Shown here one piece after another: positions 16,613-26,096 of a DNA stretch of 35,140 nucleotides. A model generated the notes under the pieces. That model searched no databases and was not told the DNA's origin. It was given only the letters and a program-made list of their open reading frames with translations. The DNA is taken from positions 1-35,140 of the forward strand of contig JAAWAY010000178.1 of assembly GCA_022792415.1 (NCBI GenBank). Direction: 5' to 3'. A program made the position numbers and the translations under genes. This DNA comes from Eggerthellaceae bacterium (GTDB taxonomy: Bacteria; Actinomycetota; Coriobacteriia; Coriobacteriales; Eggerthellaceae). The first letter of the stretch is position 1; every line of letters starts with the position of its first letter.

Positions 16613-17907
16613 GCGTCCACCTCCCTTCCGCACACCGTTCCCGCGGCCACCGCCGCGCCAAGCCACGTGGGCTCGGCGATCCAGCGCCCCTCGGATGCCC
16701 CCGGATCCCGCTCGTACAGCGGGGCCAGGACGCAGCGGCGCCGGTCGGCATCGAAGCCCATCTCGGCCACCGCCGACACGTAGCGCTCGCCGCTCCGCGC
16801 GCGGGTCGTCTGGACGACCAGGTCGAACGCGCTTCCGATCTGCGCCTCCACCACGTCGAGCGGCAGGTCGACCGCGTAGCGCACCATGGTGACGAGGCGG
16901 TCCACCACCTCGTGCGGCGCGTTGGCGTGCAACGTGGTGAGCGACCCCTCGTGACCCGTGTTCATGGCCTGGAGCATGTCGAGCGCCTCGCCGCCGCGGC
17001 ATTCCCCCACGATGATGCGATCGGGGCGCATGCGCAGGGCGTTGATGACGAGATCGCGGATGGTCACCTCCCCCAGCCCCTCGGCGTTGGGGGGCCGCGC
17101 CTCCAGGCGCACCACGTGCGGGTGCCGGTCGAACTTAAGCTCAGCCGAGTCCTCGATGGTGAGGACGCGCTCCTCTGGCGGGATGTGGCACGACAGCGCG
17201 TTGAGCAGCGTCGTCTTCCCGCTGCCCGTCCCCCCGGACACCGCCACGTTGCGGCGCGCGACCACCGCCCACACCAGCAGCTGGCGCAAGGAGTCGTCGA
17301 ACGACCCGCGGGCGGCCATCTCCTCCAGCGTGATGATGCGCCGCGAGAACAGACGGATGGCGATCAGGGGCCCGTCGGGTGACAGCGGCGGGATGATGGC
17401 GTGGACGCGGTGGCCCTGGGGCAGGCGCGCGCTCACCATGGGGGACGCCTCGTCGATGCGACGCCCCAGAGGGCCGATGATGCGGTCGATGAACACGCGC
17501 ACCTGCTCGTCGCTGTCGAACGACGCGTCGCTGCGGTACAGCCGCCCGGCCCGCTCGTAGTAGATGCTGCGCGTGCCGTTGACCATCACCTCGGTCACCG
17601 TGTCGTCGTCGAGCAGGGCCTCGAGGGGCCCCATGCCGAAGACGGCGTCGACCAGGTCGCTCGTCAGCCGCTCGCGCTCGACGGGCGTCACCGACTCCCA
17701 GCCGGCGTCGGAGAACGCCTGGCGGCAGGCCGCCCTCAGCTCGCTGCGGGCGCGCTCGGGGTTCTCGGCCATGAGGGCCGCCACCTTCTCCATGGCGATG
17801 CGCTTGCGCACGCTGCGCCTGAGGTCCTCCACCGTCGCCTGCCGCACCGCGACGCCGGGGCCCGCGCACGCGGCCTGCGCGGCGCGGGCGCGCTCCATCA
17901 GCGTCAT
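16576..17907 (-). CDS. tadA: CpaF/TadA family secretion ATPase
   Basis: Walker A SGGTGSGKTTLLNALS, Asp box LTIEDSAELKF, RPDRIIVGECRGGEALDMLQAMNTGHEGSLTTLHANAP. Confidence 0.95.
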   Translation of the reverse strand: MTLMERARAAQAACAGPGVAVRQATVEDLRRSVRKRIAMEKVAALMAENPERARSELRAACRQAFSDAGWESVTPVERERLTSDLVDAVFGMGPLEALLDDDTVTEVMVNGTRSIYYERAGRLYRSDASFDSDEQVRVFIDRIIGPLGRRIDEASPMVSARLPQGHRVHAIIPPLSPDGPLIAIRLFSRRIITLEEMAARGSFDDSLRQLLVWAVVARRNVAVSGGTGSGKTTLLNALSCHIPPEERVLTIEDSAELKFDRHPHVVRLEARPPNAEGLGEVTIRDLVINALRMRPDRIIVGECRGGEALDMLQAMNTGHEGSLTTLHANAPHEVVDRLVTMVRYAVDLPLDVVEAQIGSAFDLVVQTTRARSGERYVSAVAEMGFDADRRRCVLAPLYERDPGASEGRWIAEPTWLGAAVAAGTVCGREVDAWRERLSRQAAR

Positions 17908-19415
17908 GGCAGCACCCCCTCCCCCGCCTGGGCGCGGCGGGAGCGCCGATGCAGCAACCCGCGGCGCGGCTCCTCGGCCGCCTGGACGCCCGGCCGGCCG
18001 GGCGCCGGTTGGGGCGGCACGCCGCGACGGGAGGCGGCGGCCGGCAGCAGCTCGTCGACCGCGGACGCCACGCTGGCGACCAGGTCGTTGCGCGTGGACG
18101 CGAGCGCGGGGGCCATGCCCGACCCCATCAGCTCCTCCACCTCCGCGCCCCCGTCCCGCAGCTCCCCCACCGGCAGCCCCTGCAGCGCGCAAGAGACGTC
18201 GAGCGAGGTGAGGGAGGCGCCCTTGGCGCAGCGGTTCAGCAGAAACACGAACGACCCCGTGGCGATGCCGCAGCGCCCGCACAGCTCGAGGGCATGGCGA
18301 CACGCCCTCACGGACGAGGCGCGTTGGTCGATGAGGAACAGCGTCCTCGCGCTGCGTTCGATGATGAGCGCGTGGCCCTCCGACCAGCTGGCGGCTGTGT
18401 TGACCACCACCACGTCATAGCGGGCGGCGGCCTGCTCGATGAGCTGGGGAATGCGGGGGATGAGGTCCTCGGCCACCTCGAGGCGGCGGGGCGCGGCAAT
18501 GACCGCGAGGCCCGTGCCGGCGTCGGCATCGGCCCAGCGGGCCGCGTCGGAGAGCACCTCGTCCGCCGCCGGCGCGTCCGCGCGCCCCAGCAGGGCCGTC
18601 TCGTCGCCGAACGGCAGGTCGCAGTCGAGCAGGGCGACGCGCAAGCCTCGGGCGGCCGCGTGCAGGGCGACCAGCGCGGCGACCGTGCTCCTGCCCGCGC
18701 CGCCGCTGCCGCTCACCACCGACAGCACCAGCCCCGAGGCGACCTGCGCGGCCGGCGGCTGGTCCGCCGCAGCCTGCTGGGCGGGCACGGACGGGTTCGC
18801 AGCGGGCGGGCGGACGACGACCGGGACGCGCCCCTCCGAAGGCCGGGCGGGCGCGGGCGGCGCAGGTGGGCACGCCTCGCGAACGACCTGCGCCGTCTCG
18901 CAGGCCAGCGCCTCCTGCCAGGGCAGCGGGGCGCTGACGGGCGCGGCCGGCTCGAGGGGACCGCCCGGAGCCGAGGCGGCCCGCAAGGCCGCCTCGCGGG
19001 CCGCGGCCGCCACCCGGCGGCGGCTCTCCTGCGCCAGGCGCCGGGCCAGGCCCTCGGGCGACAGCAGCCCGGTGACGCCCGCGGCCTGCGCCCGGCTGGC
19101 CATCGAGCCGCTCGCCTCCGTGGTCACCAGGTAGATGGGAAGCGCGGGCGCGTCGTGGCGCAGGGCGGCCGCCAGGTTGACGGCCGACATCTGATCCGAG
19201 GACAGCACCCACGCCTCATCGAGGGGCTCGCCCTGCCTCCCCACGCGCGCCCGCGCCGCCTCGGCGTCGGCGCAGGGCTCCACCCACGGGTGGGCCGCCA
19301 GCCCTCCCTCGGGCAGCCCCGCGATCGTCGGATCCGCCATCACGCGACTCTCCGCGCAGAACAGCACCGTGCCCATATGGCTCCTCTCCCCCACGGTCTC
19401 GTGTCTCTCGCTCAT
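17904..19415 (-). CDS. TadZ/CpaE-like ParA-superfamily pilus localisation protein
   Basis: VLSVVSGSGGAGRSTVAALVALHAAARGLRVALLDCDLPFGDETALLG; receiver-like N-terminal region; ATGA overlaps on both sides. Confidence 0.82.
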   Translation of the reverse strand: MSERHETVGERSHMGTVLFCAESRVMADPTIAGLPEGGLAAHPWVEPCADAEAARARVGRQGEPLDEAWVLSSDQMSAVNLAAALRHDAPALPIYLVTTEASGSMASRAQAAGVTGLLSPEGLARRLAQESRRRVAAAAREAALRAASAPGGPLEPAAPVSAPLPWQEALACETAQVVREACPPAPPAPARPSEGRVPVVVRPPAANPSVPAQQAAADQPPAAQVASGLVLSVVSGSGGAGRSTVAALVALHAAARGLRVALLDCDLPFGDETALLGRADAPAADEVLSDAARWADADAGTGLAVIAAPRRLEVAEDLIPRIPQLIEQAAARYDVVVVNTAASWSEGHALIIERSARTLFLIDQRASSVRACRHALELCGRCGIATGSFVFLLNRCAKGASLTSLDVSCALQGLPVGELRDGGAEVEELMGSGMAPALASTRNDLVASVASAVDELLPAAASRRGVPPQPAPGRPGVQAAEEPRRGLLHRRSRRAQAGEGVLP

Positions 19416-20170
19416 AGATCGTCCTGCTCCCCCGCCGCCTGCGGGGCCGTCGCGGTCCCCCATGCGGCGGCGATGCGGTCCTCCCGGCCCTCTGGCGCAG
19501 GCGGATCGGGAGAGTCGGGCGGGTCGCCGCCTGAGTCCGCCGGCAGGACGAAGTAGATGTCCAGCCCCTGGGCGGCGGCCACGAGCTCCTGCGCGGCGGA
19601 AGGCGCCACCGCCAGCGTCACCCACTCCACCGCCCCGGCGGCGAGGAGGCCCGACGAGTCGGTGCTCGTGGCCAGCACGAGGGCACGGGGGACGAGCAGT
19701 TCGGTGGCCTGCGCGCCCGTGGCGTAGACGTCGGCCCGCATGCCGGCTTGGAGCGCGCCGCCGACGGCCTGCACCTCCCGCGCCGGGACGCTGACGGCCA
19801 CGAGGCCCGCCGGCACGTCCAGGGAGGGGGCGGCCGCGGATCCGAAGCGGCGGCTGGTGAGCGCCTCGCCCTTGAGGATGGCGGCCGACGCCTGCTTGCC
19901 CACGACGTCGGCGCGCGCCGTGATGGCGCCCTCGGGGAGCAGGTCGGCCACCCACAGCCGCGTCTCAACGGCGCCCTCGTCGACCACCTCCCCCGAGGCG
20001 ATGTCGCGCCGCGCCACACAGACCTCCAGCTGATCGCCGCCGTAGCGGTCGAGCGCCTCCGCCCGCGCGCGCTCGGCCTGCTCCCCCACCTGCGCCATGA
20101 ACGCCCCCACACACAACGCGCACGCCGCCGCGCACGCCAGCCCCACGGCCAGGGATCGACCCTTCTTCAT
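19412..20170 (-). CDS. cpaB: CpaB/RcpC-like Flp pilus assembly protein (SAF domain)
   Basis: N-terminal TM, VCVARRDIASGEVVDEGAVETRLW, VGKQASAAILKGEALTSRRFG, VPAGLVAVSVPAREVQAVGGALQAGMRADVYAT. Confidence 0.87.
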   Translation of the reverse strand: MKKGRSLAVGLACAAACALCVGAFMAQVGEQAERARAEALDRYGGDQLEVCVARRDIASGEVVDEGAVETRLWVADLLPEGAITARADVVGKQASAAILKGEALTSRRFGSAAAPSLDVPAGLVAVSVPAREVQAVGGALQAGMRADVYATGAQATELLVPRALVLATSTDSSGLLAAGAVEWVTLAVAPSAAQELVAAAQGLDIYFVLPADSGGDPPDSPDPPAPEGREDRIAAAWGTATAPQAAGEQDDL

Positions 20171-20407
20171 CACGCCTCCTCTCGTATCGGAGACGCCATC
20201 CTCTTCCGCCCCGCCGACCACGCGGCGACTGGCCGGCCACGCGCCCCGCACCGCCCCCCGACGTCCGATCCGCCACGGGCCAGCGGCCCCGCGGGAGCGC
20301 GCGCACGCGGTGTCGGCGCCCCGTCGGGTGCGCGACTGTGCCCCGCGACGGGCCGTCGGGCGCCCCGCGGCAGGCCGGCAAGAGGGGAAGTTCTGGGGGG
20401 GAAGGTA

Positions 20408-20442
20408 AAAGAAAACCCCGTTTCACCAGGTGAAACGGGGTT
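20408..20442 (-). terminator. Rho-independent terminator of tRNA-Val
   Basis: Near-perfect palindrome AACCCCGTTTCACC-A-GGTGAAACGGGGTT followed on the minus strand by TTTTCTTTTA. Confidence 0.85.
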
Positions 20443-20449
20443 CTGAACA

Positions 20450-20524
20450 TGGTGGTCGCGGAGGGATTTGAACCCCCGGCCTTGTGCTTGTAAGGCACCT
20501 GCGCTCCCGCTGCGCCACGCGACC
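20450..20524 (-). tRNA. tRNA-Val (anticodon UAC), CCA encoded
   Basis: Cloverleaf: acceptor GGTCGCG/CGCGACC, D-stem GCGC/GCGC, anticodon loop CTTACAA, T-loop TTCAAAT, A discriminator + CCA; one mismatch at the top of the anticodon stem. Confidence 0.93.
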
Positions 20525-20758
20525 TCGGGGCGATACGGCTGCGTCTTCGACGCGCGCGTTCGCGGTGGGTATTCTCCCATAGTTGGGCGACGCGGGCAAA
20601 CGAGCGCACGCGGGGACTGCCCCGCCGAGGGACGCAGGGGCGTCGACCCCGGACGGACGACGCCCCGGCGGCACGGGCGCACAAGCGGCCGCCACGGGCA
20701 CGACCTGGTGTTCTATGGCATAATCAGCGCGATAAAGACGAGGGAGAGCAGGCACATC

Positions 20759-23700
20759 ATGACGAAGTCCGACGACGCGACGCCCGCGAGGGCGTCCGCG
20801 CCCCTGCACATCGGCATCGACGCGGGATCCAAGACCATCAAGGTGGTGATCGCCGACGGCGAGGGCCGCGTGCTGCACTCGGCCTACCAGCGGCACAAGT
20901 CCAACATCCGGTCCACCCTGGAGACGGTGCTCCACGACCTGTCCTGGCGCTACGGCAACCTGGAGGGCACCATCGCCATCACGGGGTCGGCCGGCATCAG
21001 CGTGGCCGAGGTGCTCGGCGCGCCCTTCGTCCAGGAGGTGGTGGCCACCACGCGGGCCGTGCGCGCCGCGTTCCCGGATGCCGACGCCGTCATCGAGCTG
21101 GGCGGCGAGGACGCCAAGGTCATCTACCTGACCGGCGGCCTGGAGCAGCGCATGAACGCCACGTGCGCGGGCGGGACGGGCGGCTTCATCGACACCATCG
21201 CCTTCATGCTGGGCGTGCGTACGAGCGCCATGAGCCGGCTGTCCATGGGCGCGTCGCGCCTGTACCCTATCGCGTCGCGGTGCGCGGTGTTCGCCCAGAC
21301 CGACGTGCGCCCGCTGCTCAACGCCGGGGCGTCGAAGTCCGACATCGCCGCGAGCGCGCTGGATGCCGTGGTACGCCAGACGCTGGGCGGCCTGGCCTGC
21401 GGACGCCCCCTGCGTGGCACCATCGTGTTCCTGGGCGGCCCGTTCGAGTACGTTCCCGACCTGGCGTTCCGGTTCCGCAAGGCGCTGGGGCTCACCAGCG
21501 CGACGGGCATCCTGCCCCGCGACGCGCACCTGTTCACCGCGCTGGGCACGGCCCTGCTGGGGGCCGAGGAGGGCACGACGGTCACGCTCGACGAGCTGTG
21601 CGAGCGCGTGGCGGGCGGCACGCGGCTGGACGCCGAGGACGACCTGGGGCGGCTGCCCGCGCTGTTCTCCGACGAGGACGAGCTGCGAGCCTTCCGCGAG
21701 CGCCACCGCCAGGCGACGTACCCCACGCGGCGCGCCTTCGACGTGCGCGGTCCGGTGTTCGTGGGCATCGACGCCGGATCCACCACGGCCAAGCTGGCGG
21801 TGGTGGACGCCGACGGCACGCTGGTGCACAGCGCCTACGAGCCCACGCGCGGCGACATCCTGGACACGGTGCGCGAGATGCTGCTGGGCGCCTACGCGGC
21901 CATCCCCTCGTCGGCCCCGCGCGGGCAGGAGGCGCCCTGGGTGGCGCACGCCACGGCCACCGGGTACGGGGAGGGGCTGCTGCGCGCGGCCTTGGGCATC
22001 GACTCGGGCATGGTGGAGACGGCGGCCCACCTGCGGGGCGCGCGGCAGCTGCGGCCGGACGTCTCATTCGTGCTGGACATCGGCGGCCAGGACATGAAGG
22101 CGCTGTGGGTCAGCGACGGCCAGGTGACTGACGCCGTGCTGAACGAGGCCTGCTCGAGCGGGTGCGGCGCCTTCATCGAGGGCACCGCGCACAGCCTGCG
22201 ATCGAACCCCTCGGACTTCGCCAGCGCGGCGCTGCGCGCCACGAGTCCCGTCGACCTGGGGATGCGCTGCACCGTGTTCATGTCATCGCGCGTCAAGCAC
22301 GCCCAGAAGGTGGGCGCCACGCTGGAGGACATCGCCGCAGGGGCGGCCTACTCGGTGGTGCAGAACGCGCTGTTCCGCATCATCGGCGCCGAGCGCGCCT
22401 CGTCGCTGGGCGACGTCGTGGTGGTGCAGGGCGGCGCGTTCAAGTCGGATGCGGTGCTGCGGGCCTTCGAGCTGACCTGCGGCGTTGAGGCCGTGCGCTG
22501 CGACCGGGCCCACCTTATGGGGGCCATCGGCGCCGCGCTCACGGCCCGGGATCGCTGGCTGGCCGACCAGGCCGCGGCGGGCAGCGCGGGCGAGCCGGGA
22601 TCGCGCAGCACGCTCATCGGACGTGACGAGCTGCGGGGCCTCGACCCGCGGCACACGGCGCTCACCTGCACGGGCTGCGCCAACGGCTGCGCGCTGGACG
22701 TCGTCGACTTCGGCGGGGGCCGACGCTTCGTCAGCGGCAACCGCTGCGAGCGCGGGGCCGACGAGTTGGAGCGACGCGCCGGGGCCGAGGGCGCGGCGCG
22801 GGCCGAGGACGCCGGCGCCGAGGAGCCGCCGAACCTCATCGCCCTGGAGCAGGCGCTCATCGCGGATCTGGGGGACGTCGACGCCGCGGGGCCGCGTGGG
22901 AGCGTGGCCATCGGCCTCATGGACGTGCTGGAGATGTACGAGGCGCTCCCCTTTTGGCATCGGCTGCTGTCGGCGCTGGGCTTCAGCGTGCGCCGTGCGG
23001 CCGGAGACGGCGGGGGAACGAGCGAGGCGTGGGAGACCGTGCCCTCCGAGAGCGTGTGCTTCCCCGCCAAGCTGGCGCACGCGCGCCTGTTCTCGCTGCG
23101 GGGAAAGGGATGCGACGCCGTGCTGATGGCCCGGTTCGACCGCGGGTCGCATTGCCCGGTGACCAGCGGCTATGCCGACGCGCTGGCCGATGGCGCGGGG
23201 CTTTGCCTGGTGGGAGGCGCGAGCGCGCGTGAAGACGCGGGCGGCCGCGTGGCACAGGACGGCGCCGACGGGGCGCGCGGCCCCGAGACGCCCGCGGCGC
23301 GGTTCGGTGCGGAGGGCGACGCGCTGCTGGCGCCGCTGCTGAGCGCGTCGAAGCCGGCGGCGATCGCCGCCAACCCGGCGGATCGCGCGGCACTGACGGC
23401 CTGCCTGGCGCCCCTGGCGGCCCAGGCCGACGCGCCCCTGGGCGAGGACGAGGTGGAGGCGGCCCTGCGCGAGGCCCTGCGTGCGCAGGAGGCGTTCGAG
23501 CAGGCCCTGGCCCAGGCCGGCGCCGAGGCCCTGCGCTGGGTGGAGGCCGATCCGGCGCGCCACGACATCCTGGTGGCGGGGCGGCCCTACCACAACGACG
23601 CCGCGCTCGTCCACGACGTGGACGTCATGCTGCAGCGCCTGGGATTCGCCGTGCTCAACCCGCTGTCGCTGGCAGGCCAGCTGCGCGCCGTGGACGGCCA

Positions 23701-24877
23701 CGCCCCGGGCACCGAGCCCTGGAAGCCCGCGAAGCACCTGGTGAGGTGCGCCCGCGCGACGGCCGCCCACCCGCAGCTCGACCTGGTGTGCCTGCAGTCG
23801 TTCGGCTGCGGGTTCGATGCGCTGAGCCTGGAGGAGGTCCGCGACCTGGCGGCTGCGCACGGCGCGCCCTACACCGCCCTGAAGGTGGACGAGATGGTGG
23901 ACACGGCGCACATCCGCATCCGGCTGCGCACCCTGGCCGAGACCATCGCGGCACGGCGGCGTGGCGAGGGAGCGGCTGGCGGTGCCGGGGCGGCCGAGGA
24001 CGGGGGCGCGGCCGGCGCGCCCGGCGACCCCGAGGCGATCGACGGGGCGGGGGCGCGGGCGGCCTCGGGCTGTGACGAGGCGGCACGGGGGATGGACGGC
24101 CGCGACGAGGCGCGCCTGCTGTCCCGCGGCTTGGACGAGGGCGACCTGGAGGTGGCGCGGCGCTGCACGCCGAAGGACGTGTGCTTCACGGCCGCGGCCC
24201 TGGCGGCCCGGGCCATCCGCCTGCTGGAGGACGACCCGCACCTGGCGTCCGTGGCCCTGCCGGCTGTGTGCGAGCGCTGCCTGGAAGACGCCGTGCCGCG
24301 CCTGGTGGAGCGCGCGACGGGGCTCACGCCCGCGTACCGCTGGGAACGGGAGTGGGTGCCGGAGGGCGCGGAGGGCGCCGCGCGCGAGGACTGCGCCGGC
24401 CAGCCGGAGGGCGCCGCGGCGGGGGACGTGGCGGCCAGCGTCGAGGGCGCGAGCGCCGACCAACCGGCGGATACCGCGCGCGAGGACGCCGGCCGGCCGG
24501 GGGACGGGCGGCCGCGCATCGGGATCGTCGGCAACGCGCTTCTGTGCTTCGACCCGTTCATGAACGACCACCTGGTGGAGCTGCTGGGACGCCTGGGGGC
24601 CGAGCCGGTGCTGCCCGATCCGGCGCTGCTGTTCACCGACGACGTGCGCTACCTCGACCAGCTGGACGCGTTCGCCGCCGCGGGCGTGCGCCACGTCATC
24701 TACCTGCAGTCGTTCGGCTGCCTGAAGGGGCACGTCCGCAGCCGGGGCGCCCTGCACGAGCTGGCGCGGCGCTACCCCGACCTGCAGGTGACCGTGCTCG
24801 ACTACGACCCCGAGGCCTCGGCCCTCAACCGAGAGAACCGCGTGCGCCTGGTGGTGGAGGCGGCCCGGAGGGGGTAA
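20759..24877 (+). CDS. Fused 2-hydroxyacyl-CoA dehydratase activase (two BcrAD/BadFG ASKHA domains + DUF2229-like region)
   Basis: Two ASKHA starts (HIGIDAGSKTIKVVI, FVGIDAGSTTAKLAVV); cluster-type motifs NATCAGGTGGFID/CAVFAQTDV and NEACSSGCGAFIE/CTVFMSSRV; CTGCANGCAL...GNRCERG; C-terminal YLQSFGCLKGHVRSRG. Confidence 0.92.
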   Translation: MTKSDDATPARASAPLHIGIDAGSKTIKVVIADGEGRVLHSAYQRHKSNIRSTLETVLHDLSWRYGNLEGTIAITGSAGISVAEVLGAPFVQEVVATTRAVRAAFPDADAVIELGGEDAKVIYLTGGLEQRMNATCAGGTGGFIDTIAFMLGVRTSAMSRLSMGASRLYPIASRCAVFAQTDVRPLLNAGASKSDIAASALDAVVRQTLGGLACGRPLRGTIVFLGGPFEYVPDLAFRFRKALGLTSATGILPRDAHLFTALGTALLGAEEGTTVTLDELCERVAGGTRLDAEDDLGRLPALFSDEDELRAFRERHRQATYPTRRAFDVRGPVFVGIDAGSTTAKLAVVDADGTLVHSAYEPTRGDILDTVREMLLGAYAAIPSSAPRGQEAPWVAHATATGYGEGLLRAALGIDSGMVETAAHLRGARQLRPDVSFVLDIGGQDMKALWVSDGQVTDAVLNEACSSGCGAFIEGTAHSLRSNPSDFASAALRATSPVDLGMRCTVFMSSRVKHAQKVGATLEDIAAGAAYSVVQNALFRIIGAERASSLGDVVVVQGGAFKSDAVLRAFELTCGVEAVRCDRAHLMGAIGAALTARDRWLADQAAAGSAGEPGSRSTLIGRDELRGLDPRHTALTCTGCANGCALDVVDFGGGRRFVSGNRCERGADELERRAGAEGAARAEDAGAEEPPNLIALEQALIADLGDVDAAGPRGSVAIGLMDVLEMYEALPFWHRLLSALGFSVRRAAGDGGGTSEAWETVPSESVCFPAKLAHARLFSLRGKGCDAVLMARFDRGSHCPVTSGYADALADGAGLCLVGGASAREDAGGRVAQDGADGARGPETPAARFGAEGDALLAPLLSASKPAAIAANPADRAALTACLAPLAAQADAPLGEDEVEAALREALRAQEAFEQALAQAGAEALRWVEADPARHDILVAGRPYHNDAALVHDVDVMLQRLGFAVLNPLSLAGQLRAVDGHAPGTEPWKPAKHLVRCARATAAHPQLDLVCLQSFGCGFDALSLEEVRDLAAAHGAPYTALKVDEMVDTAHIRIRLRTLAETIAARRRGEGAAGGAGAAEDGGAAGAPGDPEAIDGAGARAASGCDEAARGMDGRDEARLLSRGLDEGDLEVARRCTPKDVCFTAAALAARAIRLLEDDPHLASVALPAVCERCLEDAVPRLVERATGLTPAYRWEREWVPEGAEGAAREDCAGQPEGAAAGDVAASVEGASADQPADTAREDAGRPGDGRPRIGIVGNALLCFDPFMNDHLVELLGRLGAEPVLPDPALLFTDDVRYLDQLDAFAAAGVRHVIYLQSFGCLKGHVRSRGALHELARRYPDLQVTVLDYDPEASALNRENRVRLVVEAARRG

Positions 24878-24885
24878 GACGCGCA

Positions 24886-24921
24886 GCAGGGCGCGCCCGC
24901 CGTGATGCGGGCGCGCCCTGC
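24886..24921. terminator. 15-bp perfect hairpin between convergent activase and SDR genes
   Basis: GCAGGGCGCGCCCGC-cgtgat-GCGGGCGCGCCCTGC. Confidence 0.55.
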
Positions 24922-24984
24922 ACGGGAAGGCCGGCTGCGATGAGGCGGCCTCCTTCCCCTCGTTGCCTTTCTCGCGGGCCTCGG

Positions 24985-25737
24985 CTACGGGCGGGACAGA
25001 CCGTCGACGGGGATGACGGCGCCGGAGATGTAGCTGGCCATGTCGGAGGCGAGGAACAGGTAGGCGTTGGCGATGTCCTCCGGCTCGCCCATGCGGCCGA
25101 GCGGGATGGTGGCGATGAGCGGCTGGATGACGGAGTCGGGCAGCGCGTCCACCATGTCGGTGTGGGTGACGCCGGGCGCAACCGCGTTGACGCGGATGCC
25201 GTCGGCGGCCACCTCGCGGGCGAGCGAGAGCGTCAGGCCGTTGACCGCGAACTTGGACGTGGGGTACGCGATGCCGGAGGGCTGGCCGTAGCGGCCCACC
25301 ATGGACGAGGTGTTGATGATGCAGCCGCCGTCGCCCTGCGCGCGGAAGATGCGCACCGCCGCCTGGCTGCACAGGAACACCGCGTCGACGTTGAGCTCCA
25401 TGACGTTGCGGAACTCCTCGGCCGTGTAGTCGAGCAGCGGCGTGCGGGAGCTGACGCCGGCGTTGTTGCCCAGGATGTCGAGGCGGCCGAAGGCGTCGAC
25501 CACCTTCTGGAACTCGGCGGCGATGGAGTCCGGGTCGGTGAGGTCGGGGGCGATGCCCATGACCTGGTAGCCATCGTTGATCTCCTGCAGCTCGGAGAGG
25601 GCACGCTCCACCGTGGCCTGACGCGAGCCGCAGATGGCCACCTTCGCGCCGTTCTCGAGGAACTCGTGCGCGATGGCGAAGCCGATGCCGCGCGTGCCTC
25701 CGGTGATGATGGCGACCTTGCCGTCGAGGATACCCAT
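24985..25737 (-). CDS. SDR family oxidoreductase
   Basis: TGGTRGIG, NNAG, YPTSK catalytic motif, C-terminal FLASDMASYISGAVIPVDGL. Confidence 0.93.
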   Translation of the reverse strand: MGILDGKVAIITGGTRGIGFAIAHEFLENGAKVAICGSRQATVERALSELQEINDGYQVMGIAPDLTDPDSIAAEFQKVVDAFGRLDILGNNAGVSSRTPLLDYTAEEFRNVMELNVDAVFLCSQAAVRIFRAQGDGGCIINTSSMVGRYGQPSGIAYPTSKFAVNGLTLSLAREVAADGIRVNAVAPGVTHTDMVDALPDSVIQPLIATIPLGRMGEPEDIANAYLFLASDMASYISGAVIPVDGLSRP

Positions 25738-25989
25738 GATGAAACTCCTTCCCCCGGGCGCGTCCCGGGCCGTGACGTGATGCCGTGGCCGGCGTGCGCG
25801 GGGCGCGGCCGGCCTGAGGGCAAGTAGCATCATGCTAGGGCATTTAAGGGGGCAGAAGGGGGCTGGCGGGGCAGATGTGACAGACCCGAAACAAAGGCAC
25901 GGGCCCGGTGGGGCGCGGAGGGGGCGCAGGGCCGGACGCGGCGGGGCGCGGCGCCTAACGCGGCGGGCGGCAGAGGGGGCGCAGACGCG

Positions 25990-26022
25990 GCGGGGCGCGC
26001 CCGTCGTGCGGGCGCGCCCCGC
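25990..26022. terminator. 14-bp perfect hairpin downstream of the serA-like gene
   Basis: GCGGGGCGCGCCCG-tcgtg-CGGGCGCGCCCCGC. Confidence 0.5.
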
Positions 26023-26096
26023 GGGTGGAGACGCTGATGCGAGGGGCGCCTGTTCCCCCTCTTGGCCTTTGCCCTGCCCTCGGGCGGGACGCGTCG

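Noticed and set aside
20414-20442. Palindrome GTTTCACCAGGTGAAAC resembling a second parS site
   Set aside because: Core has CACCAGGTG rather than CACGTG, arms extend with CCCC/GGGG, and it is followed by a T-tract after tRNA-Val, so it is best explained as a terminator.
20760-24877. Possible frameshift or pseudogene because of long low-complexity linkers
   Set aside because: Single uninterrupted frame with conserved motifs to the C-terminus; linkers are in-frame and compositionally typical of high-GC genomes.
22283-25372. 1029-aa minus-strand ORF
   Set aside because: Antisense shadow of the well-supported activase gene, running into the SDR in the wrong frame.
25918-25999. CRISPR-like repeat spacing
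   Set aside because: Only two copies of short G-rich blocks and no cas genes; not an array.
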